64,000 bases of DNA, from assembly GCF_902806685.2 (NCBI RefSeq), contig NC_048542.1, positions 12,632,533 through 12,696,532 on the forward strand, in the 5' to 3' direction. The stretch's first letter is position 1, and every line of letters starts with the position of its first letter. Below are positions 33,519 to 43,600 of this stretch, one piece after another. The stretch comes from Maniola hyperantus (Eukaryota; Arthropoda; Insecta; Lepidoptera; Nymphalidae). A model generated the notes under the pieces. That model had not been told where the DNA came from. It worked only from the letters and a program-made list of their open reading frames with translations, and ran no database searches. The position numbers and the translations under genes were made by a program.

Positions 33519-33745
33519 CCTGGGAGGCCAGACCTTCATTTTATAAAAGCTGAAGCGACTATGAAATTGGATCATAGTGACTTTAGCAGATAGCAGGTAA
33601 CAAATGTGTATAAAATCTTTCGTCAAAGAATAAAGTGTATCTTTTTTATATTTTCTTCGGAATAGTCCGAAAGTCGGTATAGTATTAGAAATCACGTCAT
33701 GTATTGCCAGATACTTAGTGTCATGGCATCCCTCTGCCAGACATA
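33519..33745 (+). repeat. Family F foldback, one arm
   Basis: 'ggccagaccttcattttata', 'cttcggaatagtccg' and 'cacgtcatgtattgccaga' match the foldback at 43031. Confidence 0.6.
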
Positions 33746-33781
33746 GTTTAACTTAAACAATTTATTAAATACTGTACTCAC

Positions 33782-33851
33782 CAATGAATTGTAGGCTGAT
33801 GCAAGTCAAGCAGATCACCAGGGCTTGGAATAACACTGTCATTTTGATCAT
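33782..33851 (-). CDS. Possible first coding exon encoding a signal peptide
   Basis: On the minus strand an ATG (33851-33849), preceded by 'agacaaa', opens 23 codons plus one base and stops at a consensus donor (G|GTGAGT, donor GT at 33781-33780), giving a phase 1 intron. The peptide starts M-I-K-M-T-V-L-F and continues as a hydrophobic run L-V-I-C-L-T-C-I-S-L, a textbook secretion signal. A TATAAAT lies about 150 bases upstream on the same strand (34006-34000). Short signal-peptide exons with a phase 1 intron occur in several insect secreted-protein families, chorion genes among them, but that link is only a guess. I found no second exon within about 3 kb downstream, where repeats dominate. 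It could be an exon with a long intron, an orphaned exon or chance. Confidence 0.4.
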
Positions 33852-33854
33852 TTT

Positions 33855-34165
33855 GTCTAATTCACTAGGTGCATTTTAGAAACATTTCAAATCCATCTTA
33901 ACACTCACTCTTTAATCTATTCATATTAACAAACAGGTGTAATTTTTTTCAACTATCACTTACGTAGTCAATTTATTCGATATTTGAATCAGTATAATAA
34001 TTTATATTCGTAAATATAATTAACATTTTATTTAAGAAAATATTATTGTATTTGTTCGTGTTGAGTGAATTACATTTTGGAATAAGTCCTCCGTTATTCT
34101 GAAACAAAGAAAAACGAATAGGTTAATTTATGTAGTACATAGTAGACGTATTTCAGTGATAGAGA
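33855..34165. other. Possible upstream region of the 33782-33851 exon
   Basis: AT-rich. On the minus strand it holds TATAAAT at 34006-34000 and two short upstream ATGs between it and the exon start. Nothing else is recognised. Confidence 0.3.
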
Positions 34166-34403
34166 GAGAGCCCGGGAGGACCAGGCCTTCGTTACTTTAC
34201 AAAAGCTGAAAGTTTCTCTGTGTATTGTCGCTAACATAGAGTCCTAGGAACAGGCCTTAAAGGACTGTTATCCAGGGCCGTAAAAAAAAATAAAAAAAAA
34301 ATAGAGAGGAACGATCAGCGACTATGAAGTTTGGATGATGGATCATGGTGGCTTTGGGAGATAACAGGTAACGAAGGTGTAACATTTCTTACGTCAATGT
34401 ATA
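34166..34403 (+). repeat. Family F foldback arm interrupted by a LINE tail
   Basis: 'ggccttcgttactttacaaa' and 'catggtggctttgggagata' match the foldback arm. The match breaks at 34242-34300, where a small poly(A)-ended insertion sits. Confidence 0.65.
34242..34300 (+). mobile_element. 59-base poly(A)-ended LINE fragment with target duplication
   Basis: 'ggaacaggccttaaaggact' and 'ccagggccg' are followed by an A-rich tail (34281-34300). The flanks carry ATAGAG at 34236-34241 and 34301-34306. It is an extreme 5' truncation of a non-LTR element. Confidence 0.6.
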
Positions 34404-34404
34404 A

Positions 34405-34756
34405 TAGCGTTATTAGTATACTACCTTAACACAACCCAATACCAATAACCATTTGCCTCACTTTGTAGTTTTAGTAATTTAGTATTTTTCAAACCGCAAT
34501 GTACCTATAGCGTGCAAAGCTCGGGCTAATGCCCCTCCTACGACGCGGCATTACTCAGAGTGGCCTACTTACGTAACGTTCGTTGCTGTCTACCGTCAGT
34601 CAGATGTTTTATTTGCAACATAAATATCGTAAACTTTTACAAAATTATATAAATATATATATATATTTATTTGCGTTTTCGCGTTGAAAACACGTAATCA
34701 GTTCATCAGTACTATCACCTGTTTTCGTTTTTGCCAGCATTCTGGTTTCACCCTGT
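34405..34756 (-). mobile_element. Family Q MITE, reverse orientation, one end lost
   Basis: The reverse complement starts CAGGGTGAAACCAGAATGCT and shares 'aaaacatctgactgacg', 'ggcattagcccgagctttgc' and 'gtgaggcaa' with the intact copy at 52873. The other terminal repeat is missing at the junction with family F. Confidence 0.7.
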
Positions 34757-34759
34757 GTT

Positions 34760-35684
34760 GTAAGCTTTCATTCTGAAGTTAAAAGGTTCTGAGATACGAC
34801 GGACGGAGAGATGGACGGACAAATCCAAATTCGCCCAAGTAGACTCTGAAATCTCGATACGCTCGGTCAAATAAAAATAAAAAATTTGAATACAATTTTC
34901 TAAGCTCTTTTACACGATGGCTCTTTGGATTTCATCCAAATTCTTGAGTACGAGTAAATGTTTGTTTTGATGTACAATCGCGACGAGCTGGTATCATCAT
35001 AATCGGGAACGGCGCGCCTTTTACGATAAAAATGAATACCTAAACGATATTTTCTCTCGTAAAGTGCCTAGAATGTTTGTAAGACAATAAAAAAAGAACA
35101 AGATTTGATATTCTGATAGATATTCAAAATTAGAATAGGTAAATTGCACCTTAATCGTAGACAGAGTATAAAGTCTAGATAAAGGAATGTTTGCTTTCTC
35201 ATTCACACTAAAAAGAGAGCACAGATAAAGTTACTTATGTGATAACCACGGAACAGAAAATTTCTGTTCCGTGTGATAAACAGAGACGCAGCTAACCTAT
35301 TTTTTGTCCCTTATCGTGTAACCGATTTTTTTCAAGGAATACAACTTTAGTTGCAAAACAAACTTTGAGAATTCGTGGCATCATTGTATTTCTCATTAGT
35401 TATTTACTTGTTTTCACATAAAAAACGTTTAATACAAATGTTGTTGATCGGTTAATACAAATATTGACTATTAAACAATGGTAAGTGTCGTGTTATTCAT
35501 CGTTACGTCGGGCTATCGATATCTCAGTCGCGGTTACACAGTACTTTAGTCTAGTTTTTTTATTCAGTCTACGACCTTAATATACTGAATATAGAAACTA
35601 TGAATAGGTACGTAGCTACAGTATTCACCTTGTTTTTTATAGGTCTCTGCATTTTTTTAAATTGTAAAAATTGTTCTCTCAAGG
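34760..35684. other. Unassigned; one small hairpin
   Basis: Positions 35249-35275 form a near-perfect palindrome ('cacggaacagaaa' and its complement). No gene is recognised. Confidence 0.4.
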
Positions 35685-35685
35685 T

Positions 35686-35742
35686 GAGAAGGGTTTTTGC
35701 CATAGTCTACCACACTGGCCAAGTGTGGATTGGCAGAATATA
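35686..35742 (-). repeat. SINE family E fragment
   Basis: 'gagaagggtttttgccatag', 'tctaccacactggcc' and 'gtgtggattggcaga' match the SINE E middle in reverse. Confidence 0.6.
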
Positions 35743-35854
35743 CTTATTATTACTTAAATGAAATTATGTACTAATTTTAATACAGTGTAGGTAAGACACA
35801 GCGACGCACAGACGTTACGCTGGTTAGGCAACGTTTTTTTTTTTTTAATTTATA

Positions 35855-36300
35855 GACTAGCGCTTGACTGCAATCAGACCTGGTGGCAAGTGATGATGCA
35901 GCCTAAGATGGAGCACGCTTGTCTTCTAGACAAGCTTCTAGAATAGGCATCTTCTAAGATGCCTATTCACTCTCGACTAGAAGGTACCCATATTATAATT
36001 GGAGGGGAAAACTGATGCTGGAAGGGTATTCCAAATCTTAGCGGTTCGAATCAGAAATGAGAAGGCAAAACGCTTCGTACGTATCCGTGGAATTTCGACT
36101 ACGTACGGGTGCAGACCCTGGCGATGGCTTGCGAGTTGCGGTACGATAGTAGAAAGGTGAAGGAGGAACCAGGTTGAAAAGTTCTTCGGCACACTCTCCG
36201 AAATATATCCTGTAAAATACCGATAGACAGGCAACTTTGCTCCGATCCATTATTCCAAGAAAATTCCTGCCAAACTGATTTATGGAATAGGACCACAACC
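35855..36300 (-). pseudogene. Jockey/CR1-type LINE reverse transcriptase C-terminus and 3' tail
   Basis: The minus strand reads V-F-Y-R-I-Y-F-G-E-C-A-E-E-L-F-N-L-V-P in one frame. After a frameshift near 36130 it reads H-P-Y-V-V-E-I-P-R-I-R-T-K-R-F-A, then W-N-T-L-P-A-S-V-F-P-S-N-Y-N. These are the conserved final blocks of jockey/CR1-like reverse transcriptases. The 3' tail ('gactgcaatcagacctgg' in + orientation) extends to 35855. It is 5'-truncated and frameshifted. Confidence 0.75.
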
Positions 36301-36304
36301 CTCA

Positions 36305-36595
36305 GCAACATAAGTACAAAGGGAAAGAGAGAATAAGACACAGTAATTAACACTGATAAAGGTGGGGCAAAAGCTTTAGAAAACTTGATCAAAGGCTCAT
36401 TGATTTATACAGCACAACGAGAAACTAATAGCTTTCCTACGAATAATTTCTTGAATTTCCCACAACAAAATGTCGGAAACTTAATTTATTAGGGTACTCG
36501 TTTAAACGGAACACGTGCTGATCACGTCGTGCCTTTTTATCTTTCTTCAATTTCGTTAAATATTATAATGGCATTTTTCTCTTTTTAGTGTACCT
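36305..36595. other. Unassigned sequence
   Basis: This may include more decayed LINE, but nothing is readable. Confidence 0.3.
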
Positions 36596-36596
36596 T

Positions 36597-36720
36597 CTTC
36601 TTCCTTACCTTATCCGACGCTACCTACATGTTTTGCCGACGTGGGGTCGGCACAACATGTCTTCTTCTTCCACTCACTTCTGTCATCCGTCAACGTATTA
36701 TCCACCCCTTTTAGTGTACC
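36597..36720. repeat. Interspersed repeat, unclassified (family O)
   Basis: 'cttcttccttaccttatcc', 'gccgacgtggggtcggcaca' (a GC-rich stem) and 'tcttcttccactcacttct' have the look of a dispersed repeat. There is a single copy in this window. Confidence 0.4.
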
Positions 36721-36877
36721 ATACTCATTAGTAAGAATGGAGCACTTTTGGACACACCTTAGCAGCGTCTATCAGGTTTATTAGCTCGCTTTCTTGTGGG
36801 TCCTATTTGTTTGTCTGTTTAGCAAAAATTTTGCAACCAATTTTAAACCAATTTCCCGATGAGCTAGACTAGAGGAC

Positions 36878-37008
36878 CAGTACGCGACAGGTCGACACGG
36901 CAATTGGGGTGGGAACGCCCCGCACACCCGCACAACCCACGCCCTCGGAGCAGGCGCCTCCGCCTCGTACCCAGGTCTCAGATTGCCATCTCGAACTATC
37001 GCGCACTA
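36878..37008. mobile_element. GC-rich MITE, copy 1 (partner at 50236)
   Basis: The left end 'cagtacgcgacaggtcg' mirrors the right end 'gaactatcgcgcacta' (diverged), and 'ggcaattggggtggg' mirrors the complement of 'gattgccat'. The interior is much richer in GC than the surroundings. The open frame at 36909 lies inside and is not a gene. Confidence 0.75.
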
Positions 37009-37107
37009 TAGGTTGGAACTGGAAGACAATGCAACATAAATTTGCTTTATTTTCTTTACTTCGAACAACGACCTATTTTTTAATTATTGTTACGTCTTAT
37101 ACTATTT

Positions 37108-37350
37108 TACCTGGTGGAATGCTTTGGCCGTAGCTAGTTAGCACCTTACCGGCAAAGCCATGCCGCCAAGCGATCTAGCTTTCCGGTACGATGCCGTGTA
37201 GAAACCAAAGGTGTATCGGTTTATTAAAAACTGCCATACTACTTCCAAGTGAGCCTGCTTTCTTCCATCTTAGACTGCATCATCACTTACCACCAGGTGA
37301 GATGCAGTCAAGGGCTAACTTGTATCGGAATTTTAAAAAAAAATTATGAT
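37108..37350 (+). repeat. SINE family D, 5'-truncated
   Basis: 'ggccgtagctagttagcacc', 'catgccgccaagcgatctag' and 'gcatcatcacttaccaccag', ending in a short A run. The tRNA head is missing. Confidence 0.8.
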
Positions 37351-37351
37351 G

Positions 37352-38184
37352 TTTTATATTCGATACTGCTTAAATAGCTAGTAAATTCTAATTAAGTAAG
37401 TAAAACAGTAGATCGTTACCCACACAAACATTTAAAACAAATCTAAATTGGTACACTACCCAAGTACCCACCTACCTATTCTTTCTTGTTCAAGGGATTT
37501 ATCAGTGTAAAGCCTACGATTAACACAAAATTCAGATTAACGTTATTCTGAGACAAATGAGATATCTATTGGATGTAGAACGTGAATAGATTTAACTAAG
37601 TATACCGTGAAATCTTTTGATTTATTCTTGTATCACTTTAATTTAAAAATAGACTTTCGTATTTAAATTTTAAATGAAAACATCTATTATTATTCTCTTC
37701 TCGCCTGACCTCAGTAAACTCATTCCCAAGTAATTCACTTAGCGAACAAACGGTTGGGAAAAATTCATAGCCGAAGTATCAAGGCCATCAAAAGACTCGA
37801 CACAAAATATTCTACTGAAATGTTTTTATTCAGTAGTTATATCCATTCGTTTTGTAGGGTTTGTACCCATATCGTGCCAACGGATTCCTATTACTAAGTC
37901 TTCACTGTCCGTCCGTCCGTCTGTCTGTCTCAAAGTCAAAGTCAAATAGGTAATTTATTCAAAGTTTACTATTTATTGTACATCTTTTGATGTCAATTAT
38001 TGTTGATTTGTAAGATGATAATTATGTAAAACTATTTGATCTGTATAAAGATAATATAATATAATCTATTCTCTATAGGTACCTAATCTAAGGTAAAACT
38101 CAGTCACCTTATCTTTGGCTGTTAACAAAATATAATTAAAAAAATCTTTAACGTAATACACACAACACAATTACTTTGGTATAC
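37352..38184. other. Unassigned; two repeat scraps
   Basis: Positions 37852-37930 match the family C variant ('tattactaagtcttcactgt', (ccgt)n). Positions 37931-37990 ('caaagtcaaagtcaaatagg', 'ttattcaaag') look like a LINE tail. Confidence 0.45.
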
Positions 38185-38185
38185 T

Positions 38186-38416
38186 TTTTATATTTAAATA
38201 TATAAAAGGAAAAGGTGACTGACTGACTGACTGACTGATCTTTCAACGCACAGCTCAAACTACTCGACGGATCAGATTTAAATTTGGCATTCAGATAGCT
38301 ATTATGATGTAGGCATTCGCTAAGGAAGGATTTTTCAAAATTCAACCCCTAAGAGGGTGAAATAGGGGTTTGAAATTTGTGTAGTCCACGCGGATGAAGT
38401 CGCGAGCATAAGCTAG
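38186..38416 (+). mobile_element. Family B Helitron-like element
   Basis: 'tatataaaaggaaaaggtga', (ctga)n, 'aacgcacagctcaaactact', and the 3' hairpin block 'ccacgcggatgaagtcgcga' with CTAG at 38413-38416, followed by T. Confidence 0.85.
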
Positions 38417-38419
38417 TCA

Positions 38420-39120
38420 TTAACATAAAACACTTATCCTTCTTTTGGTGCACTCGGTTAAAAACAGACTAATGGATATTACATTACCTAAGTTCAGTAC
38501 ACAAAGAATGTACACGGAGAATTAAAAAAACACGGAGAAGAATTCTATGTACACCGTAAGTAGATGTACCTACACTCTTCACACTAGATATCTATGTAAA
38601 GACATAACCTACAGAAAAATACACACAAACGAATCAAGAACAAAAAGAAGAGAGATTAAATTAATAAAAAAACAAGATAGATACATTGCAGTAAATCCGG
38701 AAAAATAAGAAAAAGACTTGACCTAAATAGCAGGAGTAGGAAAAATTTCCGCAAACGAGCTCATAAACATCCAAATGAAGTAAAATTTGAATGCTGTATT
38801 CAACATCAAGGAGTACCTATAAAATTATCTCGGTGAAAACTTATGCTTACAAATAAAAAGATTTGAATGTAAAGTCTTATTAAACTAAATTACTAGCTAG
38901 ATGGCATCTCTGATGAAAAGGCAGCGTATAACGCGTATTTAATGAACGAAACGTACATCATCAAGAGAAGCAGCGAAACGAATGACGGAAAACATTTTAT
39001 TTTTGTAATACTTATTCCGATTTCACTGAATTTTGCAATCGACTAGACTCGTCCTTATTATTTACTCTATGGTTCACTTTTCATTCCCATCACTAGGCGT
39101 TTAGTCTATATCTTATGGCA
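38420..39120. other. Unassigned A-rich sequence
   Basis: No gene is recognised. Confidence 0.4.
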
Positions 39121-39123
39121 AAC

Positions 39124-39185
39124 TTTTTTTTTTTTTTTTTTTTTTTTTAATACAATAAAACTTAAAGCTAGCCTTATCTAAACTC
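39124..39185 (-). repeat. LINE tail: T run plus a 25-base dispersed block
   Basis: A run of about 25 T (39124-39148) is followed by the block 'aaaacttaaagctagcctta..' (39157-39181), also present at 30951. In reverse it reads as a 3' UTR with poly(A). Confidence 0.5.
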
Positions 39186-40030
39186 TATTGTAGGTCAATA
39201 GTCTGTGTTTTTATTTTGCGATTGTTGCTAATATTTTGATAAAATATTCACGTAAACTGGTTAAATTTTGTTCATTTTATAAACTTTGAAGGTGTTTCTT
39301 TAGGAAATAACACCTTTGTGAGTGGTTTGTAGAAGAGAATATCGCAAAATTGAATAATGATGTAATGGCCGATGGATATGCATGGTTTGTTTACATTTTT
39401 TAAGTACTGCATTGGCACCTGGTATGGACTATAAAGATGATTTTGGACGCTGTTTGAAAGAGTATTTGCGTATTATAGTGCAGTCAAATTAGCCAAAAAA
39501 TTGTGGTAGGTTTGCAAGTCCTCATCGATCCCATGTCTGCTAAAAAAAGTTATTCAAGGTCAAAAGTCAAAATTTTCGTTTTTTTTTTTAGTTTTCTCGT
39601 AAACGGTAAGTTTTATCAAAAAATAGGTCAGACAAAAGTTTTGGATCATAAAATTACATGCAAAAATTGAGTTACACTTTTTTTTCTAAGAATCACCATT
39701 CCTGAGATTCACTATTCTAAAAGTCGAAGGAGTTACATTTTATGTTATGCACATATTTCCACTCCACCTGTGAGGTAGTGTACCTACTCGACGCATTTTT
39801 TAACGTGGTTTCCCCAGTACGCATACTATGACGGGTTATAACGGGGCACTAAGTACCCCCCTTTTCTGGAAGCGTTTGTCGTATTTTCGAATCTAATAGC
39901 TTCAGTCCGGATGACTCTAGAAAGCTGAAAATTTCAGGATAAGATGTCCTCAGCCAATTTATCAATACAATATAAGTATCAATTATCTAGATTTTATGGT
40001 TTTAGATGTATTGATATCTGAAAATATACA
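39186..40030. other. Unclassified block of about 840 bases
   Basis: No reading frame of note. It contains 'ttttctcgtaaacggtaag' and 'ttttggatcataaaattaca', which look like parts of a dispersed repeat, but there is no second copy in the window to define it. Confidence 0.3.
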
Positions 40031-40034
40031 TATT

Positions 40035-40463
40035 TTTAACCGACTTACAAAATAGGAGGAGGTTCTCAATTCGACTGTTTGTTACGCGATTTCTCCGCCA
40101 AGTATGATTTTGATGATTCTTTTTTTGTATGGTAGGTTATACTTCAGAGGTGGTCCCATTTTAGTTTCGTGAAGATCTGATGAATATCTTCGGAGATGGA
40201 GAACAGAACTCCTCAATGGATAAGAGTAAATTGCTCGCGATCAGTATAATAGCTTAGTAAACAGTAGGTTTTTAACCAGACCTATCATATTTTAGTACAA
40301 TGGGGCCACTAAAAATTGTATTTTTTTTAAACTGACTTGTTTAACCACAAACACTCCAAAAATATTATTATACTACAATTACTCCTGTATACCTACATAA
40401 TATAATGGTAATAAATAAAATCATTTTTTACTTTTTAGTGTTTGTGGTTATTGAAGTCGGTTT
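40035..40463. mobile_element. Family M element upstream of the E2 gene
   Basis: It starts 'aaccgacttacaaaatagga', contains 'aggaggttctcaattcg' and ends 'tgaagtcggttta'. The internal 'cacaaacactccaaaaat' block is mirrored by 'tttttagtgtttgtg'. It is a diverged relative of 29574 and ends 157 bases before the E2 start codon. Confidence 0.7.
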
Positions 40464-40464
40464 A

Positions 40465-40619
40465 TTTATTTATTTTATTAAACTATGGCTCTTTCATTCT
40501 ACGTGACAGTGGCGAAGTGTATTGGGCTGGTGTCGCACTACACAACTAAAAGCCATTTAACAAAATAAGAAGAATAGTAGAAAGTCAGTTAACAGTTTAT
40601 TCAATTATAAAATTATCAA
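40465..40619 (+). promoter_or_regulatory. Probable 5' leader and promoter area of the E2 gene
   Basis: This is the stretch between the family M element and the E2 ATG. I see no convincing TATA box or initiator and do not place a transcription start. It is listed because any proximal promoter must lie here or within the adjacent mobile element. Confidence 0.3.
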
Positions 40620-43600
40620 ATGGCGTTAGAACGACTTAACAGGGTACGTATGAACATTTAATCGATTACTTTAAACATAAGAGATAAGATAAGTGGTGTA
40701 GTGCATAACGGTAAAAGACGGAATTGACTGAAGTCAATATTGACTATAGGTCTATGGTTTCGTTATTGTGAATACCTAAAATCAAAACTTCTTCTTTATA
40801 ATTCTGTCTGCGTGATGATATATATTCCCGTTTTTTTTTTCTGCATATCTAGTAGAACCACATTTTTCGCCATGTAACGGAGTCTGGCTTTCAAAATCGA
40901 CAGTTTTATGCACACAGCGTACATAAAATCTGTTTTTTAGGGTTCCGTACCTCAAAAGGAAAAACGGAACCCTTATAGGATCACTTTGTTGTCTGTCTGT
41001 CTGTCTGTCTGTCTGTCAGTCAGTCAAGAAACCTACAGAGTACGTCCCGTTGACCTAGAATCACGAAATTTGGCAGGTAGGTAGATCTAATAGCTGGCAT
41101 TTGGGGAAAAATCTGAAAACCGTGAATTTGTGGTTACATCACACAAAAAAAATTAAATTGTGGTCATGAACAGCTAATAATTATTATTTTCAATTTTCTA
41201 AGTAAGATAACTATATCAAGTGTGGTGTCATAATATGAAAGGTCTTTACCTGTGCATTCTAAAACAGATTTTTATTTATTTTTATGTATCATAGTTTTTG
41301 AATTATCCAGCAAAATGTCGAAAAAATACGACTGTAGTACGGAACCCTCATTGCGCGAGCCTGACTCGCACTTGGCCGGTTTTTTTTTATTCAGATACAA
41401 GTTAGCCCTTGACTGCCATCTCACTTGGTTATTGTAAATGATGATGCAATCTAAGATGGATGCGGGCTAACCTGGAAGGGATACGGCAGTTTTTATTGAA
41501 CCCATACCCCTTAAGTTTCTACACGGCATACCGGTACCCGTAGTACAAGATTTTACGTCTCACCAAACCAAACCAAATTCGAGAGTCGAAATACTTCCGC
41601 GTTACAGTAAACTGGATCTTAAATGCCTTGTTTCAAAGCTCAAGTTTGTCTACACTTCTACAGCCAGCGCTCCAAGCGGAAACATTGCGAAATTAAAATC
41701 AGTGGCATTGAATATTTGACTTCAATTCAAGGCTGTTTAGGTCCATTTTACTGTAACGCGGAAGTATTTCGACTCTCGAATTTGGTTTGGTTTGGTGAGA
41801 CGTAAAATCTTGTACTACGGGTACTGAACGCTAAATCGCTTGGCGGTACGGCTCGCTTGCCTTCGTATTGTTTCCTGAATCGCAGACTTTAAAAATCTTG
41901 TCTACTATTACAGGAATTACAAGAACTAAGTAGAGATCCTCCTGCACAATTTTCAGCAGGACCACGCGGAGAAGATCGTAAGTACTAGCAAGCATATTGT
42001 TGCCTAAACAAGTAGGTAACTGCGTTAGTTCGTAATTGAATGGTAAATAACAAACAAACGGTACAAGTCAATCACCAGCTTTAGATTGGCACTCAGTTAT
42101 AAAATGTTTTTCTTAGTATGCAATATGTATATGCAATTATTAATAGTTATGCAATTATTTTAATTTTACAGTTTTTAATTGGCGAGCCACAATTATAGGT
42201 CCAGTAAGTAACAATTATTGTCAAAAAACACTAAAACATATAAAAGGAAAAGCTGACTCACTGACTGATCTATCAACGTACATCTCAAACTACTAAACGG
42301 GTCGGGCTGAAATTTGGCATGCAGAGAGCCTATTATGACGTAGACATCCGCTAAGATAGGGTTTTTGAGAATTTGAAATTTGTGTACTCTACGCGGACGA
42401 AGTCGCGGGAAAAAACTAATATATTGTATTTGCATAGAGTAAAATATCAGACCTGTACCTACTGATAGATATTGTATTTCAGTAAGACCATAGAATCAAT
42501 CTCGCAAGTTCATTACATTGTTTTATACAAAAACTAGCTTATTCCCACTTCGTCCGCGTGAACTATACAAGTTTCAAACCCTTATTTTACCACCTTAGGG
42601 GTTTAATGTTCGAAAATACTTTCTTGACGGATGTTTAGATCATAATAGCTATCTGCACGTCAAGTTTCAGCCCGATCCGTCCAGTTTAAGCTGTGCGTTG
42701 ATAGATCAGTCACTCACTCAGTCAGCTTTTCCTTTTATATAATAAGTAGAATAGAAGATAGACTTAACTTATATAATGTGTCCTTGTTTGCAGATCGACA
42801 GTCCCTATCAGGGTGGTGTATTTTCTCTGAACATACATTTTCGAGAAGAATATCCATTCAAACCACCATACGTTAGATTTACAACGCTTATCTATCATCC
42901 CAATATAAAATGTTTTGACTGTATTTGTCTTGATATATTGCGTATGTGGTCTCCAGCAAATACCATATCTGAAGGTATTCTTTCTTCGTGCATGTGATAT
43001 TATATTTGATAATCTGTGTCGACAGTGTAGAGCGAGAGCCAGCTCGTGGCAGACCTTCGTTATTTTATAAAAACTCAAAGTTTCTCTGCGTACCTATAAT
43101 TGTCCCCAACACTGGGAAGAACGTTTGTTTGGATCATGGTGGCTTTGGGCGATAACAGGTAATAAAGATGTAAAAAATCTTACGTCAAAGTACAAAGTCA
43201 TTTTCTTTTATATTTTCTTCGGAGTAGTATTAGAAATTAGGTACTTACTTTTAAACTTTTAAACTTTAACGGTGTCTGGCAGGGGGTTGCCACGACATTT
43301 AGTGTCTGGCAATGCATGACGTGTTTCTAATACTATTCCGAATAAAAAAATATTAGAAAATTAGACTTTATACTTTGACGTAAGATTTGTTAGGCACCTA
43401 CTTGTTATCTTCCAAAGCTTCCTCCTGTGTGTGACAATACGCAGAGAAACTTTCAGCTTTTATAAAAATAACGAAGGTCTGGAATGCGATGGCTCTTAGT
43501 CCATGGCTTAATATGTGCTTTTGTTTCAGTGTTGCACGCAATCTGGTCACTTCTATGCAATCCAAACCCAAATAACGCCTCGGTGCCAGAAATTGCCAGG

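Noticed and set aside
33782..33851. Calling the signal-peptide exon a chorion gene
   Set aside because: The leader pattern is only loosely similar, and no Gly/Cys-rich second exon or divergent partner gene was found.
36909..37133. 74-residue frame with a proline-rich start
   Set aside because: Its first part is the GC-rich MITE and the remainder is unrelated AT-rich sequence.
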